From positions 124,001 to 188,000 of the forward strand of contig JAECRL010000001.1 in assembly GCA_016000265.1 (NCBI GenBank): a DNA stretch of 64,000 nt, written 5' to 3'. This document shows, piece by piece, positions 29,068 through 42,328 of this stretch. The first letter of the stretch is position 1. The number at the start of each line of letters is the position of its first letter. Under the pieces are notes generated by a model. The model did not search any database, was not told where the DNA came from, and worked only from the letters and a program-made list of their open reading frames with translations. This DNA is from Burkholderiales bacterium (GTDB taxonomy: Bacteria; Pseudomonadota; Gammaproteobacteria; Burkholderiales; Burkholderiaceae_C). A program made the position numbers and the translations under genes.

Positions 29068-29769
29068 TCAGAACAGGTCGATCGAGCCACCGCTGGACGC
29101 CACGGGCACCACCTTCTGGGCGGCGACGCGTTCCTGCTGCACGATCGCATCCGGGTTGGTCGGCGCCAGGCGCTTGACCATGGCCTTGCCGCTGTGGGGC
29201 AGGAAGCAGACCTTGCGCGGGTAGATGTCGAGCACGTCCTTGGACACCACGGGGATGCGCTCGGTCTTGAGGTAGTCCATCACGAAAGCGGTGTTGCGCT
29301 CACCCACGTTGATGGTGTTCATGCCGCTGATGACGGCCCCGCCACCGAAGACCTTGGCCTCCATCGTCATGCGCGAGGCGCCCATCTTCATCATCTCGTT
29401 GATGAGCAGCTCCATCGCGTAGGAGCCGTAGCGACCCGAGTCGCTGGCGCCGCCGCCGTTGTCGGGCAGCATGAAGTGGTTCATGCCGCCGATCTTGGCC
29501 TGGCGGTCCCACAGGCAGGTGGCGATGCACGAGCCCAGCGTGGTCATGATGAGCATGTCCTCGTTGAAGACGAAGTACTCGCCGGGCAGGACCTTGACGG
29601 CTTCGGACTGGAAGTGCGCGTCAAAGAAGAAGAAGGAGGCCTCGCCGGGTTTGGCGATGCGCGCCTTCAAGCGCCCCAGTCGCTCGGTGCGGTTGGCCTG
29701 CAGCCCGCCCGCGGCCAGTGGGGGCGGGGTTCCAGCGCGCGAGGCGCCCATCGTCGTGGTGCTGATCAT
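29068..29769 (-). CDS. cheD: Chemoreceptor glutamine deamidase CheD
   Basis: A 233-residue protein with the CheD active site: Cys81 in [11 protein letters not shown] and His98 in GGMNHFMLP, 17 residues apart as in the characterised Thermotoga enzyme. It deamidates receptor glutamines and so tunes receptor signalling. An N-terminal extension of about 40 residues precedes the conserved core. It lies between cheR (25 bases upstream) and cheB (16 bases downstream), showing a single operon. Confidence 0.95.
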   Translation of the reverse strand: MISTTTMGASRAGTPPPLAAGGLQANRTERLGRLKARIAKPGEASFFFFDAHFQSEAVKVLPGEYFVFNEDMLIMTTLGSCIATCLWDRQAKIGGMNHFMLPDNGGGASDSGRYGSYAMELLINEMMKMGASRMTMEAKVFGGGAVISGMNTINVGERNTAFVMDYLKTERIPVVSKDVLDIYPRKVCFLPHSGKAMVKRLAPTNPDAIVQQERVAAQKVVPVASSGGSIDLF

Positions 29770-29794
29770 CGGATGGTCCTTGCTGGCTGTGTGT

Positions 29795-30634
29795 TCAAAC
29801 CCGGTCGTAGACCGTCTTGCCCTTGAGCAGGAACAGGTCGCGCGAGTCGGTGAAGTTCTCGGAGTGCCCCACGAAGAGCATGCCGCCGGGTTTCATCACG
29901 CCATGGATGTGCTCCAGCACCTTGCGCTGGGTGGGGGCGTCGAAATAGATCATCACGTTGCGGCAAAAGACGATGTCGAAGGCCTCGCCCAGTTGCCAGC
30001 TGCTCTGCATCAGGTTGAAGGGGCGGAACTCCACGAAGCGCGCCAACTCCGGTTTGACGCGGATGCTGCCCTCGTGGTTGCCTTTGCCCTTGAGGAAGAA
30101 GTTGCGCAGGCGCTGAGGTGACAGCCCGCGAGAGGAGGCTTCGTACACGCCGCGCGACGCGGTCGCCAGCACGTTGGTGTCGATGTCGCTGCACAGGATC
30201 TTGACCGGCGCATGCAGCCCCATGTTCTCGGCCACCGTCATGGCCAGGGAGTAGGGCTCCTCGCCGGTGGAGGCCGCACAGCACCAGATGCGCGTGGGTT
30301 TGCTGCCGCGCGCCTTGAGCCAGTCTGCCAGCATGTGGAAGTGATGCTCTTCCCGGAAGAAGGAGGTCAGGTTGGTCGTGAGGCAGTTCACGAACTCTTG
30401 CCACTCCTGCTGCTGCGGGCTGTTCTCCAGCCATTGCAGGTAGCTCTCGAAGCTCTGGTGACGCGTCTCGCGCAGGCGCCTGGACAGGCGGCTGTAGACC
30501 ATCGCCTGCTTGCCTTCGTGCAGGCTGATGCCCGCGCGTTCGTAGATGAGGGTGCGCACCCGAGCGAAGTCCCGCGCATTGAAGGCGAACTCACGGTCGA
30601 TGGTCAGGCTCGATGAGTCGGAAGCAAAGTTCAT
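29795..30634 (-). CDS. cheR: Chemotaxis protein methyltransferase CheR
   Basis: A 279-residue SAM-dependent methyltransferase. The N-terminal helical domain (about 1-85) and the catalytic domain show IWCCAASTGEEPYSLAM (SAM motif I), CSDIDTNVL and FDIVFCRNVMIYFD. It methylates glutamates on chemoreceptors, opposing CheB. The frame is open ten codons further upstream to a TTG; the ATG at 30634 is preferred. It is the first visible gene of the operon and faces a GGDEF gene across 222 bases. Confidence 0.96.
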   Translation of the reverse strand: MNFASDSSSLTIDREFAFNARDFARVRTLIYERAGISLHEGKQAMVYSRLSRRLRETRHQSFESYLQWLENSPQQQEWQEFVNCLTTNLTSFFREEHHFHMLADWLKARGSKPTRIWCCAASTGEEPYSLAMTVAENMGLHAPVKILCSDIDTNVLATASRGVYEASSRGLSPQRLRNFFLKGKGNHEGSIRVKPELARFVEFRPFNLMQSSWQLGEAFDIVFCRNVMIYFDAPTQRKVLEHIHGVMKPGGMLFVGHSENFTDSRDLFLLKGKTVYDRV

Positions 30635-30856
30635 CGCAGTGGGGCTCGAAGCAGGGCGGGCCAACGTGGCTCACTCGGTCTTATCGGAAGGCGGGTGCAC
30701 AACCTTGAGCTTGCCCGTGGTGTCGGTGTGTTGTGTTGACGAGATGGCCGTCAATTGCCCGTCTGATCGGCGCCTGCGCGTTGGCGTGGCTGCTAAACTG
30801 GGTGACACCCTGATGCTGTCCTGGAGCCCATCATCGCGCTGATCGACCTTGCCTCC

Positions 30857-31624
30857 GTGAGTGCCTCTGCTGGTGCGCCTGCGGCCGCTGGCGGGTTGCG
30901 TCTCGAGACGGCGCTGAGCTTGCTCACCCAGGCCGGCTGGCCGATCCCGCCCGACATCCAGCCGGGCTCCGAGGCCTGGTTGCAGGCCGTGGTCGACGGC
31001 CTGTGCGAACTCTCCAGCCGCGACGCCCTCACGGGCCTGAGTAACCGCCGTCAATTCGAGGCCGCCATCGCCCGCGAGGTGGATCGCGTGGCCCGCGTGG
31101 GCGAGCCCGCCTTGCTGCTGCTGGCCGACATCGACCATTTCAAGCGCGTCAACGACACCCACGGCCACGCCGCCGGCGACATCGTCATCCGCTCCGTGGC
31201 CGACTGCCTGCAGGACTGCGTTCGCCCCATGGACCTCGTCGCGCGCGTGGGCGGGGAAGAGTTCGCCATCATCCTGCCCAACTGCCCGCCGGCGTTCGGA
31301 CAGGCCGTGGCCGAGCGCATCCGCCACAAGGTCTCGCTCAAGTCCGTGGCCATCGTGGGCGGACAGGAACTCAAGGTGACGGTGAGCATCGGCGGGGCGT
31401 TCGCGCCACCGTGGGTGCGCTCGTCGGCCTCGCTGTGGTCGGAGCGCGCCGACCAGCAGCTCTACCGAGCCAAATCGGAGGGCCGCAACCGCACCTGCCT
31501 GGACATGCCGCCCCTCACGGTGGTCAGCGCCGAGGAAAAAGGCCTGCTCTTTGCCGGTCTCACGCAATCGGACCCCATCGAGCCCTCAGGTAATGAGGAC
31601 CTTGTGCCGAAAACACCGCAATGA
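30857..31624 (+). CDS. GGDEF diguanylate cyclase
   Basis: A 255-residue protein with a short N-terminal region (1-50) and a GGDEF domain. The active-site motif is GGEEF (132-136), which is catalytically competent in relatives, and an RxxD inhibitory site (Arg123, Asp126) sits five residues before it. Substrate residues are in DIDHFKRVND. It makes cyclic di-GMP from two GTP with feedback inhibition. No signal peptide or membrane segment is visible. The GTG start is chosen because the upstream in-frame ATG is followed by a stop. Its last codon overlaps the ATPase gene by four bases. Confidence 0.9.
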   Translation: MSASAGAPAAAGGLRLETALSLLTQAGWPIPPDIQPGSEAWLQAVVDGLCELSSRDALTGLSNRRQFEAAIAREVDRVARVGEPALLLLADIDHFKRVNDTHGHAAGDIVIRSVADCLQDCVRPMDLVARVGGEEFAIILPNCPPAFGQAVAERIRHKVSLKSVAIVGGQELKVTVSIGGAFAPPWVRSSASLWSERADQQLYRAKSEGRNRTCLDMPPLTVVSAEEKGLLFAGLTQSDPIEPSGNEDLVPKTPQ

Positions 31625-32430
31625 TGGAGCTCATGACCGCCCCCGACCACGCCCCCAGCTCGACGACCCGCATCGCCCGCACGGTGGCCATCACCAGCGG
31701 CAAAGGGGGCGTGGGCAAGACCTTTTTCAGCGCCAACCTCGCTGCGGCGCTGACGCGCCAGGGCTTGAAGGTCCTGGTGCTGGACGCCGACCTGGGCCTG
31801 GCCAACCTCGACGTCGTGCTCAACCTCTACCCCAAGATCACCCTGCACGATGTGTTCACGGGCAAGGCTGAACTCGAAGAGGCCATCCTGCCGGCGCCCG
31901 GCGGCTTCTCCGTGCTGCTGGCCGGCTCGGGGCTCGTGGAGTATTCACGCCTGACCCCCGAGGTCCGTGATCAGCTCACCACCATTTTCGAGTCGGTCAA
32001 GCCGCGCTTCGACGTCATCCTGATCGACACCGGCGCCGGCATCTCCGACGTGGTCCTGTACGCCGTGTCCATGGCGCACGAGGTCATCGTGATCGCCACG
32101 CCCGAGCCCACGTCCATGACCGACGCCTACGCCACCATCAAGGTGCTGTCGGCCCAGCAGGCCCGCGAGCAGTTGCACCTGGTGGTCAACCAGGTGAGCC
32201 GATCGGGTGACGGCCGCGCCATTTGCAACCAGCTCCAGCAGGTGGTCGAGCGCTTCGTGCAGGGCCCCAATGGCGTGTCCCCGCGCCTGACCTTCCTGGG
32301 GGACATCCCCCTGGACAGCAGCGTGCGCGAGGCCGTTCAGAAGCGCCAGTTGCTGCTGGAGTTGCACCCGGGTTCAGCCGCCGCACAAGGGGTGGTTCAA
32401 GTGGCCACGCGCTTGCTGGCGCGCACCTGA
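31621..32430 (+). CDS. MinD/ParA-family ATPase, FlhG-like
   Basis: A 269-residue P-loop ATPase with deviant Walker A GKGGVGKT (about residues 27-34), switch region DADLGLANLDVVLNLYP and DTGAGISDVVLYAV. This pattern fits the FlhG/YlxH subgroup that sets flagellar number and position; it also resembles other MinD-like proteins. The DQAxxLR helix typical of true FlhG is missing from the N-terminus, and no flhF is adjacent. Translational coupling to the GGDEF gene (ATGA overlap) and the neighbouring chemotaxis operon support a link to motility or cell-pole organisation. Confidence 0.85.
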   Translation: MMELMTAPDHAPSSTTRIARTVAITSGKGGVGKTFFSANLAAALTRQGLKVLVLDADLGLANLDVVLNLYPKITLHDVFTGKAELEEAILPAPGGFSVLLAGSGLVEYSRLTPEVRDQLTTIFESVKPRFDVILIDTGAGISDVVLYAVSMAHEVIVIATPEPTSMTDAYATIKVLSAQQAREQLHLVVNQVSRSGDGRAICNQLQQVVERFVQGPNGVSPRLTFLGDIPLDSSVREAVQKRQLLLELHPGSAAAQGVVQVATRLLART

Positions 32431-32485
32431 GGCGCCGGCTGACGGCCCACCGCGTGCGCGCGGGTGAGGCTGCTAGAGTGCCGCC

Positions 32486-32905
32486 ATGTCCGAATCCGAC
32501 GTTTCCGCCCCTTCCCCTGACCGCGCCGCGTCAGCCTACGACTGGCTGGGTGGCGAGGCGCGTGTGCGCAGCCTGGTCGATCGCTTCTATGACCTCATGG
32601 ACCTGGAGCCCGGCTACGGCGAGCTGCGCGCGGCCCACGGCCCGTCGTTGAGCGACGCCCGGGACAAGCTGTTCTGGTTCCTCAGCGGCTGGCTGGGCGG
32701 CCCCAACCTCTACATCGAGCAATTCGGCCACCCCCGGCTGAGGGCGCGCCACATGCCCTTTCGCATCGGCATCAAGGAGCGCGATCAGTGGGTGGCTTGC
32801 ATGGCCCAGGCCATGGACGAAGAGGGCGTGGAGCCGGCCTTGGCGGCCCGCTTGCGCGAGTCCTTCATGCAGACGGCCGACTGGATGCGAAACCAGGGCG
32901 TCTGA
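32486..32905 (+). CDS. Group II truncated haemoglobin
   Basis: A 139-residue globin. It has the short 2-over-2 fold length, proximal His89 (RARHMPFRIG), Trp102 (DQWVACM) characteristic of group II, and the pre-F loop GWLGGPNLYIEQFGHP. Group II members bind oxygen tightly and often take part in NO or peroxide detoxification. It has its own short upstream region and faces the Smr gene convergently. Confidence 0.93.
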   Translation: MSESDVSAPSPDRAASAYDWLGGEARVRSLVDRFYDLMDLEPGYGELRAAHGPSLSDARDKLFWFLSGWLGGPNLYIEQFGHPRLRARHMPFRIGIKERDQWVACMAQAMDEEGVEPALAARLRESFMQTADWMRNQGV

Positions 32906-32926
32906 GCTTCAGGCCCCGGCCGGCCT

Positions 32927-33622
32927 TCAGCCCGTGCTGGTCTGCAGCAGCACCACCAGGGCGCCGTTGCCACCCTCGTCGGCGCGGGCTTGCACGAAGG
33001 CCAGCACCCGCTCGCTTTGAACCAGCCAGCGCTTGGCTTTGTCCTTGAGCACGGGCTGCTTGCCCGGTGAGCCGTGGCCCTTGCCGTGCACCACGCGCAC
33101 GCAGCGCCAGCCTTTGAGGTGGGCGTCGCGCAGGAACTGAACCAGCCTCTCGCGCGCTTCGTCGGTGCGCATGCCGTGCATGTCCAGCTCGCCTTGCAGG
33201 GCCCAGACCCCGCGGCGCAGCTTGCGCACCACGTCCAGTCCGAGTTCCGGGCGCCGCCACGAGAGCGACTCGTCGGTCTCCAGCAGGCTCTCGACGTCGA
33301 ACTCGTCCGACAAGGAGGCCTTGAGCACCTCGCGCTCGTCGGCCTGACGGCGCGTCGGGATGGGTTGCGGCTTGGGCCCCTGTGGCACCACCTGCCCGGC
33401 CTTGGGCACGCCGTGCACCTCGCCCACGCTGCGGCGGAACAAGGCGGCGTCGACTTCCTTGGAGCGGTTCAACGCGTCCTGGCGGGCGCGCTCGGCGCGT
33501 TCTTGCTCAGCGCGTGCAGCCGCCTCTTTGGCGGCTTTGCCCAGTGCGCGCTTCAGGTCGGTGAAGTCGCGCAGCGTGGTGTGCGGATCGGGCTTGGCAG
33601 CTGACTTGTTGGTGCGGCTCAC
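32927..33622 (-). CDS. Smr-domain protein
   Basis: A 231-residue protein. The N-terminal half is charged and helical (KEAAARAEQERAERARQDAL). The C-terminal Smr domain (about 145-225) has LDMHGMRTDEA and VHGKGHGSPGK, the two signature motifs, a fold with DNA- or RNA-nicking nuclease activity in MutS2 relatives. Start choice is the GTG at 33622; a longer frame begins at 33661. It lies 35 bases downstream of radC on the same strand, so the two may be co-transcribed. Confidence 0.88.
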   Translation of the reverse strand: MSRTNKSAAKPDPHTTLRDFTDLKRALGKAAKEAAARAEQERAERARQDALNRSKEVDAALFRRSVGEVHGVPKAGQVVPQGPKPQPIPTRRQADEREVLKASLSDEFDVESLLETDESLSWRRPELGLDVVRKLRRGVWALQGELDMHGMRTDEARERLVQFLRDAHLKGWRCVRVVHGKGHGSPGKQPVLKDKAKRWLVQSERVLAFVQARADEGGNGALVVLLQTSTG

Positions 33623-33657
33623 GGCCCGAAGACTACAACAACTCCAGGCACATTCGG

Positions 33658-34326
33658 TCACATGAGCCCGCGCTCCGCGAACGACAGCGCGCCGCCCCGG
33701 CTGACCACGACGTGGTCGAGCACGCGGATGTCCACCATCTGCAGGCTGGACTTGAGGGTCTGGGTCAGCAGCTCATCGGCGCGCGAAGGCTCCAGCACGC
33801 CCGAAGGGTGGTTGTGGCTGAGGATGACGCCGGCGGCGTTGAGCTCCAGCGAGCGCTTGACCACCTCGCGCGGGTAGACGCTGGTCTGCGTCAGCGTGCC
33901 GCGAAACAGCTCCTCGCAGGCGATGAGGCGCTGCTGGGCGTCCAGGAACAGCACCGCGAAGACCTCGTGCGGCAAGGCGCCCAGGCGCATCTGCAGGTAG
34001 TCCTTGACCCGTTGCGGCGAGGTGAAGACCGGCTCGGTGCTCAGGCTGCCCGACAAGCCCCGGCGGGCCATCTCCATGACGGCCAGCAGCTCGGCGCGCT
34101 TGGCGGGCCCCAGGCCTTTCACCTGGCGCAATTGGCTGGGTGGGGCCTGCAGCAAGCCGGCGATGCCGCCCAGTTGCTGCAGCATCTGTTCGGCCATCTG
34201 CAGCACGCCCAGGCCCTTCATGCCGGTGCGCAGCAGCAGGGCCAGCAATTCCGCGTCGGCGAGGGCGGCGGGGCCGTGGCTCAGCAGTTTTTCGCGTGGC
34301 CGCATGGCCGTGGGCAGGTCTTTCAT
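33658..34326 (-). CDS. radC: RadC/YicR family JAMM-domain protein
   Basis: A 222-residue protein. The N-terminal helix-hairpin-helix region ([17 protein letters not shown]) precedes a JAB1/MPN metalloprotease-like domain with the zinc motif SHNHPSG followed by PSRAD. Despite the name, a DNA-repair role in E. coli was withdrawn; function is uncertain. AGGGAG upstream supports the ATG at 34326. It is divergent from the slpA-ispH genes across a 94-base gap. Confidence 0.93.
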   Translation of the reverse strand: MKDLPTAMRPREKLLSHGPAALADAELLALLLRTGMKGLGVLQMAEQMLQQLGGIAGLLQAPPSQLRQVKGLGPAKRAELLAVMEMARRGLSGSLSTEPVFTSPQRVKDYLQMRLGALPHEVFAVLFLDAQQRLIACEELFRGTLTQTSVYPREVVKRSLELNAAGVILSHNHPSGVLEPSRADELLTQTLKSSLQMVDIRVLDHVVVSRGGALSFAERGLM

Positions 34327-34420
34327 GGCGTCGGGCTCCCTGGAAGTCGTTCTCAAACCTAAAATTGTGCTTTTGCTCACCCCGTGAGCCCCATCCTTCC
34401 GAAGGGTGGGGCGTGCCGCC

Positions 34421-34882
34421 ATGACCACACCCGCACCCACCGTCGCCCCCGGATCCTTCCTGACCCTGCACTACCGACTGGCCGGGCCGGACGGCGAAGA
34501 CCTGGTCAACACCTTCACCGACAAGCCGGCCACGCTGTCCATCGGTTCGGGTGAGCTGTCGCCGGCCATCGAGGCCCGCCTGATCGGCCTGAGCGAGGGC
34601 ACCCGCACCACGCTGCAGCTGGAGCCGGGCGAGGCGTTCGGCCCGCGCAACCCGGAGATGGTCCAGCGCGTGGCCATGAGCCTGCTGCGCGAGCTGGGCG
34701 ACATGGACGAAACCTGGCGCGTGGGCGACGTGGTGCAGTTTCCGACGCCGGATGGCAGCGGCAGCTTCGCCGGCGTCGTGCGCGAGGTTGACGAAGGCGG
34801 TCAGTGGGCGCAGTTCGACTTCAACCACCCGCTCGCCGGCCAGCCCGTCACCTTCGAGGTGCAGCTGATCGGCGTGCTGTGA
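34421..34882 (+). CDS. slpA: FKBP-type peptidyl-prolyl isomerase SlpA
   Basis: A 153-residue proline isomerase. The FKBP domain begins at [15 protein letters not shown] and the inserted flap (IF) domain includes [16 protein letters not shown], the SlpA/FkpB arrangement. It accelerates proline isomerisation and has chaperone activity in the cytoplasm. It lies 8 bases before ispH, an arrangement conserved in many proteobacteria. The ATG at 34421 is preferred over an upstream in-frame start. Confidence 0.93.
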   Translation: MTTPAPTVAPGSFLTLHYRLAGPDGEDLVNTFTDKPATLSIGSGELSPAIEARLIGLSEGTRTTLQLEPGEAFGPRNPEMVQRVAMSLLRELGDMDETWRVGDVVQFPTPDGSGSFAGVVREVDEGGQWAQFDFNHPLAGQPVTFEVQLIGVL

Positions 34883-34890
34883 GCCTGCCG

Positions 34891-37263
<2,373 letters not shown>

Positions 37264-37330
37264 CCAAGGCTTTCCGGGAGGCACAAAACCAACCGGACGC
37301 CGAAACAGACCCCGGCGCGCCCCGTTTTCA

Positions 37331-37418
<88 letters not shown>

Positions 37419-37423
37419 CACGC

Positions 37424-37456
37424 AAACCCCAAGCGACCCGTTCGCTTGGGGTTTTT
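37424..37456 (+). terminator. Intrinsic terminator after tRNA-Ser
   Basis: Stem AAACCCCAAGCGA (37424-37436), loop CCCGT, TCGCTTGGGGTTT (37442-37454), followed by further T residues. It ends the tRNA transcript and may also serve the leftward TetR gene, whose stop lies just beyond. Confidence 0.9.
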
Positions 37457-37471
37457 GCTTTGCGGGCCTGC

Positions 37472-38044
37472 TCACCCCGCCAGCACGCCCTCCAGCAGCC
37501 TGCGCTGCTGCTCGCGCGTCAACAAGGGCTGACCGGGCGTGTGCACCTGATCGATCAGGATGCCGTCCACCACCGCCACCAGGCCAGGGGCCAGTTCGCG
37601 GGCGTGGATCGAGCCCAGTTGCCGCAAAGCGAGTTCGGTGACTTGCACGAAGTGCGTGCGCTGCCGCGCCATGGTCGCCGCCAGCGCGGGGTCGCGAGAG
37701 GCCATCAGGATCAGCTCGAAACGCGCCGCCAGTCGCGGCAGCTTGGCCGGTGAGGCCCAGTCGGCGATGCGCCCAAGCAGCGTCTCCACGAAGCGCGCTT
37801 GCGTCAGCCCGGCCTGGCTCAGTTGCGCTGCGTCGGCTTGCAGGTCCTGCAGGTCCAGTTGGGCGTGGCGTTGCAACGCCAGGGCCAGCAACTCCTGGCG
37901 GGTGCGGCAGTAAAACGAGGTCGAGCCTTCTGGCAGGCCCGCCTGCGCGTCCACCGCGCGGTGGGTCAGCCCCTTGGCGCCGCTGGTGCCCAGCAGGGCG
38001 ATGGCGGCGTCCGCGAGGGTGGTGCGGCGGTCGAGGTCGCTCAA
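37472..38044 (-). CDS. TetR-family repressor
   Basis: A 190-residue regulator. The N-terminal helix-turn-helix reads [22 protein letters not shown] then [16 protein letters not shown]; the rest is a ligand-binding domain of the TetR_C type. The likely start is a TTG at 38044 with AGGA eight bases upstream. Two 14-base palindromes immediately upstream (38081-38117) are probably its operators, controlling both itself and the divergent DAPG-hydrolase-like gene. The inducer is unknown. Confidence 0.88.
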   Translation of the reverse strand: MSDLDRRTTLADAAIALLGTSGAKGLTHRAVDAQAGLPEGSTSFYCRTRQELLALALQRHAQLDLQDLQADAAQLSQAGLTQARFVETLLGRIADWASPAKLPRLAARFELILMASRDPALAATMARQRTHFVQVTELALRQLGSIHARELAPGLVAVVDGILIDQVHTPGQPLLTREQQRRLLEGVLAG

Positions 38045-38080
38045 ATCGGTGTCCTGGGTTAATGCGGATGTTTTGGGTTC

Positions 38081-38117
38081 TCTACGCTTGTAGATTCTAG
38101 TTCTCTACATTTGTAGA
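38081..38117. promoter_or_regulatory. Twin palindromic operators between tetR and the hydrolase gene
   Basis: TCTAC-GCTT-GTAGA (38081-38094) and TCTAC-ATTT-GTAGA (38104-38117): identical 5-base arms and 4-base centres, starting 23 bases apart. The second ends 14 bases before the hydrolase start codon. Tandem identical dyads between divergent genes, one of them a TetR gene, are typical TetR operators. Confidence 0.8.
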
Positions 38118-38131
38118 TGAAAGGATGCCCC

Positions 38132-39379
38132 GTGACCATGACCTCCTCCGCCTTCGCTCGCCTCACCCGCCTCACCTGCCTCACCCGCAGCGCGTTCGCC
38201 ACCCTGGCCCTCAGCCTCTGGCAACCGGCTTTCCTGCCGCTCGACGCGACCCACCTGGGCGGGCTGGCCCAGGCGCAGGCGGTCACGGCCTCCACGCGCG
38301 TGACCTTGTCGGCGGTGCGCCCGGAGGCCTTGAGCTGGTTGTGGGACAACGCCGACGAGGCCCTGCTGCGGGGCGCCAACGCCGACATCCGCTCTTTTCA
38401 GTGGACGCTGCCACCAGCCTCTCCCGAACACCTGGGCTACTCAGCGGGCGCGGCCTTCCAGTCGCAGGTGGCCTGGGGCGGGGCCCTGCATCGCGTGGCG
38501 GTGGCCCACGTCGACCCCGAGCAGGTGCGCGCCCTGGTCAGCTCGGACAACTTCCTGGGCAGCAAGCCGCACAACTTCGTGGCTCAGCAGGTGTCGGTGG
38601 ACGGGCAGTCGCCGTTCCTGGTGCTGGTGAACTACCAGTCCACGGGCGCCAGTCACGGCGACACCGTCGTGCAGATCCAGGCCCTGCAGGCGCGCGACGC
38701 GGCCGCGGCGCAGGCCTACCTCGCCCACCTGCGCAAGACGCTGCTGGGCCTCAAGCCCACCTTGATGGCGGCCTTGAACGAGCGCTATTTCAACGCGGTG
38801 CTCAAGCAGCGCGGCTTCTATTCGGTGGGGGCGGTCGACAAGAAGCTCAACGTCAAGCTGACCGTGGTGCAGGAGATCCGCGGCATCGACTCCCAGATGC
38901 TGTCATGGTGGTGGGACCACATCGGCAACACCGAACGCTATCGCCTGTGGCAGCCCATCGACCACGTCTCCTTCGAGTGGGCGCTGCCGCCCATCACGCC
39001 GGACCTGCGCTACGACGTCGGCGCCGTGCAACGGGTCAAGGAGTACGTCGGCAAGACGGCGCTCACGCTGAGCATCACGGGGGCGGACCCGCAGGTTTTC
39101 CCACCGGCTGCCGACATCGTGGACCCGGCCTGGTTCCACGCCCGCGCCGACCTGACGCTGCTGACCGGCATCCTGCCGCCCAACACGCTCACGCATCAAT
39201 GGCGCCCCAACGCGCGAGGCGATGGCGTCATCCTCACCAGCACCTTCGCCAACACGGCGCTGGCGCGCATCATCAACCCGACGTTCTTCGACGACCTGGG
39301 CTCGCACGCGCTGCGTGAGTTCCAGATGCTGCCGTACTTCCTGCCGCGCCTGTACAAGCGCGAGCACCTCCATCAGTGA
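38132..39379 (+). CDS. Exported DAPG-hydrolase (PhlG)-like protein with two domain copies
   Basis: About 415 residues with an N-terminal export signal (hydrophobic stretch near residues 20-35). The C-terminal half resembles the 2,4-diacetylphloroglucinol hydrolase family: DSQMLSWWWDHIGNTERYRLW then QPIDHVSFEWALPP, with His residues suited to metal binding. The N-terminal half has a weaker parallel copy (RPEALSWLWDNADEALL, SFQWTLPP) lacking those histidines. PhlG cleaves C-C bonds in acylphloroglucinols; the true substrate here is unknown. The GTG at 38132 has AAAGGA six bases upstream; ATGs at 38117 and 38138 are alternatives. Expression is probably controlled by the divergent TetR repressor. 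Confidence 0.68.
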   Translation: MTMTSSAFARLTRLTCLTRSAFATLALSLWQPAFLPLDATHLGGLAQAQAVTASTRVTLSAVRPEALSWLWDNADEALLRGANADIRSFQWTLPPASPEHLGYSAGAAFQSQVAWGGALHRVAVAHVDPEQVRALVSSDNFLGSKPHNFVAQQVSVDGQSPFLVLVNYQSTGASHGDTVVQIQALQARDAAAAQAYLAHLRKTLLGLKPTLMAALNERYFNAVLKQRGFYSVGAVDKKLNVKLTVVQEIRGIDSQMLSWWWDHIGNTERYRLWQPIDHVSFEWALPPITPDLRYDVGAVQRVKEYVGKTALTLSITGADPQVFPPAADIVDPAWFHARADLTLLTGILPPNTLTHQWRPNARGDGVILTSTFANTALARIINPTFFDDLGSHALREFQMLPYFLPRLYKREHLHQ

Positions 39380-39394
39380 GGCGCTTGGGGTTGA

Positions 39395-39745
39395 TCAAGC
39401 CTTGCGAACGAACTCGGACTTCAGTTTCATGGGCCCGATGCCGTCGATCTTGCAGTCGATGTCGTGGTCGCCGTCGATCAGGCGGATGTTCTTGACCTTG
39501 GTGCCCACCTTCACCACCGACGAGGAGCCCTTGATCTTGAGGTCCTTGATCACGGTGACGCTGTCGCCGTCTTGCAGCGCGTTGCCGTTGGCGTCTTTCC
39601 AGACGCGCGTGACCTCGTCCCCGGGGCCCGTGGCGGGCTCGCCCGACGCCGCCCATTCGTGGCCGCACTCCGGGCAGATGAGCTGGCTGCCGTCTGCGTA
39701 GGCGTAGGTGGACTGGCAGTTCGGGCAGGGCGGGATCGTGTTCAT
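39395..39745 (-). CDS. yjdM: YjdM/PhnA zinc-ribbon protein
   Basis: A 116-residue protein. An N-terminal zinc ribbon (CPNC near residues 7-10, CPEC near 24-27) is followed by a KOW-like PhnA domain ([20 protein letters not shown]). The family was once called alkylphosphonate utilisation protein PhnA, but has no proven role in that pathway. The frame is open far upstream, but the start at 39745 gives the conserved [10 protein letters not shown]. It is convergent with the hydrolase gene, with 15 bases between stops. Confidence 0.92.
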   Translation of the reverse strand: MNTIPPCPNCQSTYAYADGSQLICPECGHEWAASGEPATGPGDEVTRVWKDANGNALQDGDSVTVIKDLKIKGSSSVVKVGTKVKNIRLIDGDHDIDCKIDGIGPMKLKSEFVRKA

Positions 39746-39952
39746 GGCGGGGCGAAAGAGGGGGAGGGCGCAGGGGGCGCCGAAGGTGGGCATTGTCCCA
39801 CCCGGCTTGCTAGGACGGCCCCGGGTGCGCTTGATCCAGGGCAAGCCGCCAGCAGGGTCGGGATTGCCTTGTCTCGCCGCACGCAGTAGCCTGCGCCTGA
39901 TGCCGGTACCCGGGTGTCCCCGCGCCCCGGCTCCAACCCAAGCGAGGCCGCC

Positions 39953-40369
39953 ATGAACACTCGATCGCAAGCCCGAACCCCCGACGCTCACCGTGCGCCG
40001 ACCACCCAGGCCGGCACCGCCGGGCCCGGCGCAGACTGGGGGCGACTCATGGGGGACGCCATGGCCTTTTGGATGGGCCAGGCTGCGCAAGGCCAGCAGG
40101 CCGGTCAGTCCCTGGTGGACGCCCAGTTGCGCTGGTGGACAGACTGGCAAAGCGGCTTGAGCCGCATGTGGTCCCTGCCCAGCAGCGAGGACCTCCACGT
40201 CATGCCCGACTCGGCCGGCCCGGTGCTGTGCATGCCCACCGACTTCACCCCCGCCGGGTTGACGAGGCAGGCGCTGGGCACGATGTACGCGCTGACCGCG
40301 GCGTGGTCCTCGGCGGTCAAGCATGAATTGGAGGACATCGACGAGACCGTGGGCGGTGCCCGGCATTGA
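39953..40369 (+). CDS. Uncharacterised 138-residue protein
   Basis: I do not recognise a family. The first 30 residues are polar and Ala/Thr/Pro-rich; the middle has several tryptophans and helical stretches ([38 protein letters not shown]). The helical, Gln/Ala-rich middle is loosely reminiscent of phasins or other granule-surface proteins, but this is speculation. The ATG at 39953 is chosen over an earlier in-frame start at 39914. It precedes the Entner-Doudoroff genes by 65 bases. Confidence 0.55.
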   Translation: MNTRSQARTPDAHRAPTTQAGTAGPGADWGRLMGDAMAFWMGQAAQGQQAGQSLVDAQLRWWTDWQSGLSRMWSLPSSEDLHVMPDSAGPVLCMPTDFTPAGLTRQALGTMYALTAAWSSAVKHELEDIDETVGGARH

Positions 40370-40434
40370 AGCTTGGCATGGATGCCCGGCTTTTTCAGCG
40401 ACACTCATCGGCACCCCCACCCGATGATGTGCGC

Positions 40435-42279
<1,845 letters not shown>

Positions 42280-42328
42280 GCGCCACTCCGATCCCCCAGC
42301 CCTCACTGCCACCCTCCACCTCAAGCCC

